The notes under the pieces are model-generated. The model worked only from the letters and a program-made list of their open reading frames with translations, made no database searches and was not told the DNA's origin. Positions 37,275 to 45,347 of a stretch of 64,000 nucleotides of DNA are shown piece after piece (the first letter of the stretch is position 1; every line of letters begins with the position of its first letter). The stretch is from Sulfitobacter sp. S223 (GTDB lineage Bacteria > Pseudomonadota > Alphaproteobacteria > Rhodobacterales > Rhodobacteraceae), in NCBI RefSeq assembly GCF_025143825.1, contig NZ_CP083560.1, positions 3,596,001 to 3,660,000 of the forward strand, read 5' to 3'. A program made the position numbers and the translations under genes.

Positions 37275-38004
37275 AATGCAATTCGGCTGCTGGTTAGGCT
37301 TGGCCGATGCCTTTTCCGCCGAGATGATGGGCCAAGCAGGTTTTGACTGGCTTTTGATCGACGGGGAACATGCCCCGAATGATCTACGCTCGACGCTGGC
37401 ACAGCTACAGGTTCTTTCCGCAACTGATTCTCATGCCGTTGTCCGTGTACCTGTGGGTGAGACATATTTGCTCAAACAGATTCTGGACGCGGGCGCACAG
37501 ACTGTATTGGTTCCAATGGTCGAAAGCGCGGATCAGGCCCGTCAACTGGTGCGTGATGTCACATATCCTCCGTATGGTGATCGTGGTGTCGGCTATGCAC
37601 TGGGACGCGCCTCGCATTTCAGCACAATCGCAGATTACGGCACCACGGCCGATGCTCAAATTTGCCTGCTTGTGCAGGTAGAGAACCGGCGCGGTCTGGC
37701 AGCACTGGATGATATTCTAGCTGTGGACGGTGTGGATGGTGTTTTCATTGGCCCTGCCGATCTCGCAGCAGACATGGGCCATATGGGAAATGCCGATCAT
37801 CCCGATATCCAGGCAGCAATCATGGATGCCATCAAACGGATCAAGGCAGCGGGAAAAGCCCCCGGTATCCTGTCCACCCGCGACGGCATGACTGATGACG
37901 CTATCGCGGCCGGCGCGCAGTTTGTCGCTGTTGGCGCTGATGTACTAATTCTCGGCAACGGCGCGCGTGCGCTTGCGAAAAAATGGCAGGCCACCAAAGA
38001 ATGA
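37228..38004 (+). CDS. HpcH/HpaI-family class II aldolase
   Basis: 258 residues. It has FGCWLGLADAFSAEMMGQAGFDWLLIDGEHAPND (in sections, about 19-52) with the metal/base positions H and D, PYGDRGVGYALGRAS, LLVQVENRRGLAALD (metal Glu near 150) and VFIGPADLAADMG. This matches 4-hydroxy-2-oxoheptanedioate aldolase and 2-dehydro-3-deoxyglucarate aldolase, which cleave 2-keto-4-hydroxy acids to pyruvate and an aldehyde. The specific substrate is not determined. It is coupled to the MFS gene by an ATGA overlap. Confidence 0.9.
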   Translation: MPAPLNPFKKALAEGKMQFGCWLGLADAFSAEMMGQAGFDWLLIDGEHAPNDLRSTLAQLQVLSATDSHAVVRVPVGETYLLKQILDAGAQTVLVPMVESADQARQLVRDVTYPPYGDRGVGYALGRASHFSTIADYGTTADAQICLLVQVENRRGLAALDDILAVDGVDGVFIGPADLAADMGHMGNADHPDIQAAIMDAIKRIKAAGKAPGILSTRDGMTDDAIAAGAQFVAVGADVLILGNGARALAKKWQATKE

Positions 38005-39185
38005 ATGCGGGTATCGCACTACTGGCCTTTGCCTACGTCCTAAGCCAGTTCTTTCGCGCCTTTCTTGCTGTACTCAGCCCGTTTTTGGCCACAGACATCG
38101 GCGCGACTCCGCAAGACCTCGCTTTTGCCTCCGGCATGTGGTTTCTGACATTTGCCGCAATGCAGCTGCCCATCGGCTGGGCGCTGGACACCGTCGGACC
38201 GCGACGCACTGCGGCTGTGCTTTTGCTCTTGGGTGGTGGCGGTGGTGCAGCCGTATTTGCACTGGCCTCGGCACCTGTGCATCTGGCAATTGCAATGTCG
38301 TTGATCGGGGTTGGCTGCGCGCCAGTGCTCATGGCCTCTTACTACATCTTTGCGCTGGATCATCCGCCAGCACGCTTTGCCTTTCTAGCCGCGTTGATGG
38401 TTGGGGTCGGGACATTGGGCAATATCGTTGCCTCCTATCCCACCACGCTGGCAGCCGAGACTATGGGATGGCGCGCAGCCCTGTGGGGGCTTTGTACGCT
38501 TTCGTCAGGCACGGCTGTCGGGATCTGGTTCGCTGTACGCGACCCTGAAAAGGAAGCCAGCGCGCAAAAAGGCAGCTTTGCCGAAGTGCTTCGCATCCGC
38601 GCCTTGTGGTTCATATTTCCCCTCATGCTTGTCAGCTATGCAGAAGTAGGCGCCTTGCGCGGCCTATGGATCGGTCCTTACCTTACCGAAGTCTTCCGCG
38701 CTGAACCGCGCCTGATCGGACAAGCAAGCCTTGCTATGGGTATTGCGATGGTCATCGGCCCCATGGCCTACAGTCCGCTGGACCGGATATTCAACACGCG
38801 CAAATGGGTGATCTTCACCGGCAGCTTTGGCGTGCTGCTGGCCACCATAGGAGTTATTATTCTGGCAGAAGCATCTGTCCTTTGGGTCATCGCCCTGATG
38901 TGCGCCATCGGCTTTTTCGGCTCCACGTACCCGGCAATCATGTCACATGGCCGCAGCTTGCTGCCCCGGCATCTGGTCGGGCGGGGTGTGACGCTGCTCA
39001 ATCTGTGTAGTATCGGTGGTGTCGGCATAGCTCAGTTTGTGACCGGTCGCATTTATGCTGCCTATTCACCTGCCAAATGGGAATCGACGCCATTCGTCAT
39101 GATTTTTATCTTCTTTGCAGCGGCATTGGCCATTGGTCTGGTCATCTATCTTTTCTCGACAGATACCAAACCGGACAAGGCATAA
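38001..39185 (+). CDS. MFS transporter
   Basis: 394 residues and about 12 membrane helices. Motif-A-like sequence PIGWALDTVGPRRTAAV lies after helix 2 and the second half begins after a polar loop near 185. The substrate is unknown; coupling to the HpaI-type aldolase suggests uptake of a sugar acid or a hydroxy-keto acid. The ATG at 38001 overlaps the aldolase stop. Confidence 0.85.
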   Translation: MNAGIALLAFAYVLSQFFRAFLAVLSPFLATDIGATPQDLAFASGMWFLTFAAMQLPIGWALDTVGPRRTAAVLLLLGGGGGAAVFALASAPVHLAIAMSLIGVGCAPVLMASYYIFALDHPPARFAFLAALMVGVGTLGNIVASYPTTLAAETMGWRAALWGLCTLSSGTAVGIWFAVRDPEKEASAQKGSFAEVLRIRALWFIFPLMLVSYAEVGALRGLWIGPYLTEVFRAEPRLIGQASLAMGIAMVIGPMAYSPLDRIFNTRKWVIFTGSFGVLLATIGVIILAEASVLWVIALMCAIGFFGSTYPAIMSHGRSLLPRHLVGRGVTLLNLCSIGGVGIAQFVTGRIYAAYSPAKWESTPFVMIFIFFAAALAIGLVIYLFSTDTKPDKA

Positions 39186-39264
39186 TACCCAGCCCCTTTT
39201 CATAGCCAACAAAGCGGTATAACAGGCCCGCACCATCAAACGCATATATATTGGAGTAAACGAG

Positions 39265-40287
39265 ATGGGTTATCGCGTCGTTATCGCAGGTGCCACCGGA
39301 AATGTGGGCCGTGAAATGCTGAGCATCCTGGCCGAGCGCCAGTTCCCTGTGGATGAAATCGTCGCACTTGCCAGCCGCAAGTCGATGGGTACGGAAGTCA
39401 GCTTTGGCGATAAGACACTCAAGACGAAAGACCTTGATACGTTTGACTTCACCGGTTGGGACATGGCGCTGTTTGCCGTAGGCTCTGACGCCACGAAGAA
39501 ATATGCCCCCAAGGCAGCAGCTGCTGGCTGTGTTGTGATCGATAACTCGTCGCTTTACCGCTACGATTCGGACATCCCGCTGATCGTGCCAGAAGTGAAC
39601 CCCGAAGCGATCCACAGCTATGCCAAGAAAAACATTATCGCCAACCCCAACTGCTCTACCGCGCAGATGGTTGTGGCGCTCAAGCCACTGCATGACCGCG
39701 CCACGATCAAGCGCGTGGTTGTCAGCACCTATCAATCCGTGTCGGGTGCCGGCAAGGAAGGCGCAGACGAGCTTTGGGACCAGACCAAAAGCATCTATAA
39801 CCCCGTTACAGATGTGCCCCCGAACAAGTTCCAAAAACAGATCGCCTTCAACGTGATCCCGCAGATCGACGTGTTCATGGACTCCGGTGATACGAAGGAA
39901 GAGTGGAAGATGGTCGTCGAGACCAAGAAAATCCTCGATACCAAAATCAAAGTCACAGCAACCTGCGTGCGCGTGCCTGTGTTTGTCGGCCACTCTGAAT
40001 CGATCAACATCGAGTTCGAAGATCATCTTGACGAGAATGAAGCGCGTGACATCCTGCGCGAAGCGCCCGGTATCATGGTCATCGACAAGCGCGAAGCAGG
40101 TGGCTACGTCACGCCTGTCGAATGTGTAGGCGATTATGCGACCTTCATCAGCCGCATCCGTCAGGACAGCACAATCGACAACGGGATCAACCTGTGGTGC
40201 GTGTCTGATAACCTGCGCAAGGGCGCTGCCCTGAACGCAGTTCAGATTGCTGAACTCCTCGGACGTGAAGTGCTTAAGAAAGGCTAA
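39265..40287 (+). CDS. asd: Aspartate-semialdehyde dehydrogenase
   Basis: 340 residues. The NADP-binding GATGNVGREML (9-19) is N-terminal, the catalytic cysteine is C130 in ANPNCSTAQM, STYQSVSGAGKEG is typical and the active-site His lies in VPVFVGHSESINIEF. It reduces aspartyl phosphate to the semialdehyde in Lys, Met and Thr biosynthesis. GGAG lies 9 bases before the ATG and a terminator follows, so it is a single-gene unit. Confidence 0.97.
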   Translation: MGYRVVIAGATGNVGREMLSILAERQFPVDEIVALASRKSMGTEVSFGDKTLKTKDLDTFDFTGWDMALFAVGSDATKKYAPKAAAAGCVVIDNSSLYRYDSDIPLIVPEVNPEAIHSYAKKNIIANPNCSTAQMVVALKPLHDRATIKRVVVSTYQSVSGAGKEGADELWDQTKSIYNPVTDVPPNKFQKQIAFNVIPQIDVFMDSGDTKEEWKMVVETKKILDTKIKVTATCVRVPVFVGHSESINIEFEDHLDENEARDILREAPGIMVIDKREAGGYVTPVECVGDYATFISRIRQDSTIDNGINLWCVSDNLRKGAALNAVQIAELLGREVLKKG

Positions 40288-40312
40288 TTTCCGCCCACGC
40301 GGTAATGGTTTG

Positions 40313-40343
40313 GGGGCGTCCGAGAGGGCGCCCCTTTTTCTTT
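40313..40343 (+). terminator. Rho-independent terminator of asd
   Basis: GGGGCG (40313-40318) pairs with CGCCCC (40329-40334), with an inner CC/GG pair and loop GAGA, followed by TTTTTCTTT. Confidence 0.85.
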
Positions 40344-40391
40344 GGGAAAGAGCGTTGCATGCTGGTGGAAGTATTAAAGGACACCATTCCC

Positions 40392-42011
40392 ATGCGTTAT
40401 TTTGCCATCACTCTTGCCGCTTTGCCCCTGCCCGCGTTGGCAGACACCTTCTCCCTGCCCTCGGCGCCATCAAACGTAACCGTTTACAACAGTTTTGCCG
40501 TGGTCACTCGCGAGGTGAGCGTCGATGTCAGTGCCGGTGCGCATGAGCTGGTACTACCGGATCTGCCGCAATGGGTCGATGCCAGCAGCCTGCGCGTCAG
40601 CATCACCGGCGCGAAACTGGGCAGCACACGCCTGCGTACCGATGCACTGCCGCCTGAACCGGATAACGATAGCGCCGCTGTGGCCGCGGCCAAAGAGCAG
40701 ATAGAAAACGCGAAACGCGCCTTGCGAGACCTTGATGACCGCATCGAAGATGCAAGCGTCGCTGCGAATGCCGCCAAAGCACGTCTGGACTTTCTGACGG
40801 GGCTTGCCACCAACAATGATCTTCCCGGCAATCCTGAAGAACTGGCAGCCATTGGACAGATGGTAGAAACTCAAACGCTGGCTGCCACTCAGGCGCAAAT
40901 CAAATCACAACGCGAGGCGCGCAAAGTCGCCGAGGAACGCACCGATCTTGAGAAGAAACTTGAGGACGCAAAGGCTGCGTTGGCCGCCCTCACCCCCCCA
41001 GTCGATCCCAAATCTTTGCTCGCTCTCACGTTGGCAGTACCTGAGGCCGGTACGGTAGTAGCATCTATCAACTACCCCGCCCGCGCATCATGGGAGCCAA
41101 CCTATAACGTCATGCTTAACACAGGCGATGTTGACACCTTAACGCTGGGCCGCGCAGCGCTGATTTATCAAAACAGTGGCGAAAACTGGGAGGGCGTGAC
41201 CCTGTCGCTATCCACTCTGGCACCCAGCGGACAGGTTATCCCGTCCGAACTGTATCCGCCGCTACTGCGCTTTGATGACCCTCAGGAAAGAGCCAAGCTT
41301 GAACGCTCCGTGAGCAGCCTCAGCGCTGATTCAGCTGGTGCCCCGCCCGTAATGATGGAGATGGCACCCGCAACACCGGAGCCGAATTTTGACGGGCCCG
41401 GTGTGACCTACACTCTGCCCGATACAATCACGATTGCACAAAGCGCCGAAGGCGCGCGGGTGGAACTTGATGCGCTCGACTTTGATGCTCGCGTGTTTGC
41501 CCGCGCAGTACCTGCACGCGACACAACTGCGTTTCTGATGGCAGAGGCGACGAACGAGAGCCGTGAACCGCTGCTGGCAGCCTCCAGCGCACAGATATTC
41601 GTGGATGGCGCGCTGGTCGGACAGAGTGATTTTGCCGCCGTGGCGGCAGGCGCAGAGTTCACACAAGCATTCGGTCCGCTAGAGGACCTTCGGCTCAGCT
41701 ATGCTTTATTGGACCGCAGCGAAGGTGACCGTGGCCTGATCACCCGCAGCAACGCACGAACCCAAGAGGTCCGGATGACCTTGGAAAACCTTGGAACGAA
41801 GGATTGGAACGTAGAATTGATTGAGGCTGTGCCCTACAGCGAACAGGATGATCTGATTATCCAATGGGAAGCACAACCAAACGCTGACGTGAAGGACGTC
41901 GATGACCGGCGCGGTCTGCTCCAGTGGAACCTGTCGCTGGATGCCGGTGAGACTCAGGAAGTCACCGTTGCGCAAACCATCCGCTGGCCGGATGGAAAAG
42001 TCCTGCGCTGA
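40392..42011 (+). CDS. DUF4139 (MuiA-like) secreted protein
   Basis: 539 residues. A signal peptide (MRYFAITLAALPLPALA) is followed by an N-terminal domain (SNVTVYNSFAVVTREVSVDVSAG in part), a coiled coil (about 85-210, rich in Ala, Glu, Lys and Arg: AAKEQIENAKRALRDLDDRI), then the DUF4139 beta domain with YPARASWEPTYNVML and, near the end, YSEQDDLIIQWEAQPNAD. Eukaryotic and bacterial relatives are called mucoidy inhibitor A, with unknown function. The start at 40392 begins the signal peptide; an ATG ten codons earlier would bury it. Confidence 0.85.
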   Translation: MRYFAITLAALPLPALADTFSLPSAPSNVTVYNSFAVVTREVSVDVSAGAHELVLPDLPQWVDASSLRVSITGAKLGSTRLRTDALPPEPDNDSAAVAAAKEQIENAKRALRDLDDRIEDASVAANAAKARLDFLTGLATNNDLPGNPEELAAIGQMVETQTLAATQAQIKSQREARKVAEERTDLEKKLEDAKAALAALTPPVDPKSLLALTLAVPEAGTVVASINYPARASWEPTYNVMLNTGDVDTLTLGRAALIYQNSGENWEGVTLSLSTLAPSGQVIPSELYPPLLRFDDPQERAKLERSVSSLSADSAGAPPVMMEMAPATPEPNFDGPGVTYTLPDTITIAQSAEGARVELDALDFDARVFARAVPARDTTAFLMAEATNESREPLLAASSAQIFVDGALVGQSDFAAVAAGAEFTQAFGPLEDLRLSYALLDRSEGDRGLITRSNARTQEVRMTLENLGTKDWNVELIEAVPYSEQDDLIIQWEAQPNADVKDVDDRRGLLQWNLSLDAGETQEVTVAQTIRWPDGKVLR

Positions 42012-42035
42012 GGGCCCGCCAGTTGGAGCGTTCGA

Positions 42036-42734
42036 TCAATTCGCTATCTTGCTTGCGGACATGGTGATGCTGTCCTGACCTGGAAGCTCGCTACCAAAGC
42101 GCGCAACCAATGTTGGATAAGGTGCCCCGACTGTAGCGGCACTGCACAAGTGCCGGCCGGTTGAAGCCTTGTAAATGCCCAAGTCACCGCCCTGCCTTCG
42201 CAGCTCCATCCCATTGATCGCAAGGCGATTGATCAGGTCTGGCCAACCTCGCGCAGCTTCAACATGGCCGCTGAGCAGCGCATGACGCGTGGCATCCAAT
42301 GCCCCTGCGGGCATCACGCTTTGGCCGTCCGTTACCTGGCTTTGACCTGCCATGTGACCGCCAAAGCGCTTCACCAGCGTGGCATAGGAAACCCCGAGTT
42401 CGGACCCCTTGCACACGCGGGTGCCGCAGCTTTTCTTGAACAAAGCTATGTCGCCGTCGGAGGGGTGCAACGCATAGCCGTGCGGACGTAACCGTTCTGC
42501 CAGATCATCCCAGCCTGACGCCTGTGCCAAATCGCGGGCGAGCAGCGCTTGAAGCGCCGTGAGCAGACGTTCATCGGTCGCCACACGCCCCTTGGTAGAT
42601 AGCTGCCTTTCCACCTCCCGCTTAAGAAGGTGCCGCACCAGATGCCCTATTGTGACGTCCCGCGCGGTAGCAACACGTTGGGCGCCTGACAAAAGATCGC
42701 GCGGTAGTTTGAGAGTGACTGATTCCAGATCCAT
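42036..42734 (-). CDS. RHH-type protein with a duplicated C-terminal domain
   Basis: 232 residues. Residues 1-45 (VTLKLPRDLLSGAQRVA, then two helices) look like a ribbon-helix-helix DNA-binding unit. Residues about 55-130 and 144-219 are two copies of one domain: ALLARDLAQASGWDDLAERL against ALLSGHVEAARGWPDLINRL, and LGVSYATLVKRFGGHMAG against VGAPYPTLVARFGSELPG. That module resembles segments C-terminal to the nuclease in some relaxases. It follows the SbtB-like gene by 34 bases on the same strand, so co-transcription with the bicarbonate operon is likely. The start ATG at 42734 follows AGG. Confidence 0.65.
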   Translation of the reverse strand: MDLESVTLKLPRDLLSGAQRVATARDVTIGHLVRHLLKREVERQLSTKGRVATDERLLTALQALLARDLAQASGWDDLAERLRPHGYALHPSDGDIALFKKSCGTRVCKGSELGVSYATLVKRFGGHMAGQSQVTDGQSVMPAGALDATRHALLSGHVEAARGWPDLINRLAINGMELRRQGGDLGIYKASTGRHLCSAATVGAPYPTLVARFGSELPGQDSITMSASKIAN

Positions 42735-42768
42735 ACCCAAACCTGTGCCGGATATGGTTAACACATGG

Positions 42769-43080
42769 TTAAAAGCGTTCTGCCCGCAGCACGTCGCAGT
42801 CGACCACGCTGACCACACCGATGTGCCGCTCTACCACCTCGAACGCCGCATCCAGCAGCGCATCAAGGCGATCCGGGCGGATAATACAGACGACCTGCAC
42901 CATACCCTGCGCACGGCTTACCTGTCCGGAACGCGTCCAAGCACCGGAGCGTCCAGAGCCACCAAGCACTGGCAATACCGAATATCCGGTTACGCCAGCC
43001 TTGCGTAAAGCGTCAGTCAGGCGCGACTCCATCACGTTCTCGATGGTAATCTCAACCCGTTTTGCTTTGTGTGTTTGCAT
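42769..43080 (-). CDS. sbtB: SbtB-like PII-family regulator
   Basis: 103 residues of PII length and pattern: KAKRVEITIENVMESRLTDAL, VTGYSVLPVLGGSGRSG (start of the T-loop), VVCIIRPDRLDALLDAAFEVV and a last strand VVSVVDCDVLRAERF. The C-terminal CGPxGxC redox extension of some cyanobacterial SbtB proteins is missing. SbtB binds adenine nucleotides and controls the SbtA transporter. Start ATG 43080 with GGAGG 7 bases before it; the sbtA stop lies 3 bases upstream. Confidence 0.85.
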   Translation of the reverse strand: MQTHKAKRVEITIENVMESRLTDALRKAGVTGYSVLPVLGGSGRSGAWTRSGQVSRAQGMVQVVCIIRPDRLDALLDAAFEVVERHIGVVSVVDCDVLRAERF

Positions 43081-43083
43081 CAA

Positions 43084-44064
43084 TCAACCTCCGGTCACAG
43101 CCATGGCAATGCCCACATAAAGCGGAATGCCGATGGTCAGGTTAAAGGGAAATGTCACGCCCAGCGACAGCGTGAGATAAAGTGAAGGATTGGCTTCGGG
43201 CAGTGCCACGCGCATTGCAGCTGGCACCGCAATATAAGAGGCCGAAGCAGACAGAACCATCATCAACGCAACCCCGCCCGCGCTGAGCCCCAACGCCATA
43301 CCAGCCGCAAGCCCGAACACCGATCCAACCAGCGGCATCAAAACGCCAAAAGCAAGCACACCGCGCGTCAGCAATCCACTGCCACCGCGTAGGCCGCGCC
43401 CTGCGACAAGCCCCATATCAAGGAGGAAGAGGCATAAAACGCCCTTGAAAGGATTCACGATGAAGCTCGAAATCTCTTTCAGGCCTTGTTCGCCTGTCGC
43501 CCAGCCGATTGCAAACGCACCGACCAGCAGAACGATAGAGCCGTTCAACATGATCTCACGCATCAAAGTGCTGTCCATGCCCTTGGACTGATCGCCACCG
43601 CGCGAGACAAGCCATAGTGCAGACAGAATGGCCGGAGCTTCCATTGCGGCAGCAACCGCGACCATATATCCCTCTGACGGGATACCGCGCCCTTCCAGAA
43701 CCGAGGTCGCCGCGACAAAGGTCACAATCGAAATTGACCCGTAATGCGCCGCGACAGCCGCTGCGTCCAAGCGGCTGATCTTTGTCATCACCCTGAGCAA
43801 TCCAAAAGCAACAAGTGGCAACAAAGCCGAAAGCACGACACCAGCCAGCAACGATAGCCCAAGCCTCAGGTCAAAACCGTAGGAGGCAACGCTTGCGCCG
43901 CCCTTAAAGCCGATGGCAAAAAGCAGATAAATCGACATGCCCTTGGCCACTGCCTCGGGGATGTTCAGGTCAGACCGCGCAAGGGCGGCAAAAACACCCA
44001 ACACAAAACTAAGAATGATGGGCGAAAGCAGGTTTTGCCCGGCAAGGCTTAGAAACTCGGACAT
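43084..44064 (-). CDS. sbtA: SbtA-like sodium-dependent bicarbonate transporter
   Basis: 326 residues with about ten membrane helices in two inverted halves, as in SbtA (PF05982). Recognisable segments are LSPIILSFVLGVFAALARSDLNIPEAVAKGMSIYLLFAIGFKGG in part near 15-55 (the IGxKGG signature), AAHYGSISIVTFVAA near 125, and a second-half DMGLVAGRGLR. It should import HCO3- with Na+ across the inner membrane. GGGGG lies before the ATG. It is followed directly by the PII-like gene, which is the standard SbtA-SbtB pairing. Confidence 0.9.
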   Translation of the reverse strand: MSEFLSLAGQNLLSPIILSFVLGVFAALARSDLNIPEAVAKGMSIYLLFAIGFKGGASVASYGFDLRLGLSLLAGVVLSALLPLVAFGLLRVMTKISRLDAAAVAAHYGSISIVTFVAATSVLEGRGIPSEGYMVAVAAAMEAPAILSALWLVSRGGDQSKGMDSTLMREIMLNGSIVLLVGAFAIGWATGEQGLKEISSFIVNPFKGVLCLFLLDMGLVAGRGLRGGSGLLTRGVLAFGVLMPLVGSVFGLAAGMALGLSAGGVALMMVLSASASYIAVPAAMRVALPEANPSLYLTLSLGVTFPFNLTIGIPLYVGIAMAVTGG

Positions 44065-44091
44065 GGTTTCCCCCTATTGCTTGGTATTTTG

Positions 44092-44742
44092 TCAGACCGT
44101 TTCGAATTTGGTGGCTGCGGGGTTGTAGTATTCCAACCCGCCCTCGGCGATATCGGTCCACATTCCATGCAGCGTCAGCTCACCCGAGGTCACTTTTTCA
44201 GCCAACCAAGGGAAGGTCATCAGGTTTTCGAGCGACATCATAACCGAGTGCTTTTCAAGCTGACGCACCTGCTCTGCTGAATCTGTGATGTCTTTGACCA
44301 GCTCGTACTTGGGTCGCAGAATATCCATCCAGCGCCCGACAAAGCTGTCTTTGGCATCCAGTTCCGGCGCGTTGCCGCTGCACATGTTCAGGCACCCCTG
44401 CACACCGCCGCAGTTGGAATGGCCCAACACAATCAGATGTGCGACCTTCAATACCTGCACCGCATATTCAATCGCCGCAGAAGTGCCGTGTTGCGCGCCA
44501 TCAGGCTGATAGGCTGGAACAAGATTGGCGATATTACGGTGGATAAAAAATTCGCCTTGATCCGCGCCAAAGATCGACGTGACGTGAACGCGACTGTCAC
44601 AACAAGAGATGACCATAGCCCGCGGATGCTGACCATCTGTTGCCAGCTTGCGATACCATGCGCTGTTTTCCGCATATGTTGTTGCTTTCCAGCCGTGATA
44701 ACGCTGCACCAGATACGCCGGAAGCGGTTTTGCCTTGTCCAT
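44092..44742 (-). CDS. Beta-carbonic anhydrase
   Basis: 216 residues. Zinc ligands C48 (ISCCDSRV), H108 and C111 (LGHSNCGG) are present, with the D49-R51 dyad. It interconverts CO2 and bicarbonate in the cytoplasm. Its position as first gene of the carbonic anhydrase-sbtA-sbtB unit, 27 bases before sbtA, ties it to inorganic-carbon supply. Confidence 0.94.
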   Translation of the reverse strand: MDKAKPLPAYLVQRYHGWKATTYAENSAWYRKLATDGQHPRAMVISCCDSRVHVTSIFGADQGEFFIHRNIANLVPAYQPDGAQHGTSAAIEYAVQVLKVAHLIVLGHSNCGGVQGCLNMCSGNAPELDAKDSFVGRWMDILRPKYELVKDITDSAEQVRQLEKHSVMMSLENLMTFPWLAEKVTSGELTLHGMWTDIAEGGLEYYNPAATKFETV

Positions 44743-44766
44743 GATCTGTCTTACTCCAAAAAGCCG

Positions 44767-44808
44767 TTTCGCTCAAATAGACTGAATTCATCCTGAATTC
44801 GAGCGAAA
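44767..44808. promoter_or_regulatory. Inverted and direct repeats upstream of the bicarbonate operon
   Basis: TTTCGCTC (44767-44774) and GAGCGAAA (44801-44808) are perfect inverted arms. Between them TGAATTC occurs twice (44783-44789 and 44794-44800). The element lies 25 bases before the carbonic anhydrase start and about 80 before the divergent gene at 44890, so it may be an operator for either. Confidence 0.5.
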
Positions 44809-44889
44809 ACACCTCTTGCCGACAACCATTTGAAAACCCTTCTCACGGATAACCCACCTCAGCCGTGGGGGCAAAAAATGGGGTGTTTC

Positions 44890-45270
44890 ATGAGTAACGT
44901 TGTCAACATAAGAGTATCCGAACAAATACAGCTAGATCAGTCCAGACTGGGCATACTGTATGCACAGTTAGGCACAGCAAGTGCTGATTCAGTCATCTCT
45001 CGTGCTATGGAAGAACTGGCTGTGCGAATGTCACAGTGCGACACGCTGTGGCGCGCCAGAAATCTGGGCCAGCTCCGCAAACATGCCCGATCGCTGATCG
45101 CCATTTCGGATCAGATCGGCATGGGTCTTCTTGCGCAGGTCGCGGGCGATGTGACGTCCTGCATAGATAGAGAGGATGAAATGGCAATCGCCGCCACCCT
45201 TTCACGGATGCTACGTATCGGGGAACGGTCGCTTTCTGCGGTTTGGGCCATGGATGATCTCAGCATCTGA
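44890..45270 (+). CDS. Small helical protein, Hpt-like
   Basis: 126 residues, almost wholly helical. No family is certain. The segment LRKHARSLIAISDQIGMGLLAQ (in part; H65 in RKHARSL) followed by two further helices resembles a histidine phosphotransfer bundle, in which a conserved His begins the second helix. The usual HxLKGS signature is only partly matched. It is divergent from the carbonic anhydrase operon. ATG 44890 is chosen as the first with conserved-looking MSNVVNIRVS; ATGs at 44830 and 44878 are alternatives. Confidence 0.6.
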   Translation: MSNVVNIRVSEQIQLDQSRLGILYAQLGTASADSVISRAMEELAVRMSQCDTLWRARNLGQLRKHARSLIAISDQIGMGLLAQVAGDVTSCIDREDEMAIAATLSRMLRIGERSLSAVWAMDDLSI

Positions 45271-45347
45271 GCGACTGCGCTTGCAGCGGCAGCAGGATGG
45301 GCTAGGCTACCCCCTCTGTCTCTCCCCACCAAAAGGTTAGCTGCTCC

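Noticed and set aside
39142..40026. 294-codon minus-strand frame across asd
   Set aside because: It overlaps the asd coding sequence, which is complete; a GC-rich codon shadow.
42036..42734. Possible remnant of a mobilisation region
   Set aside because: The duplicated module resembles relaxase-associated sequence, but there is no relaxase nuclease, oriT or transfer gene nearby; kept as a domesticated protein instead.
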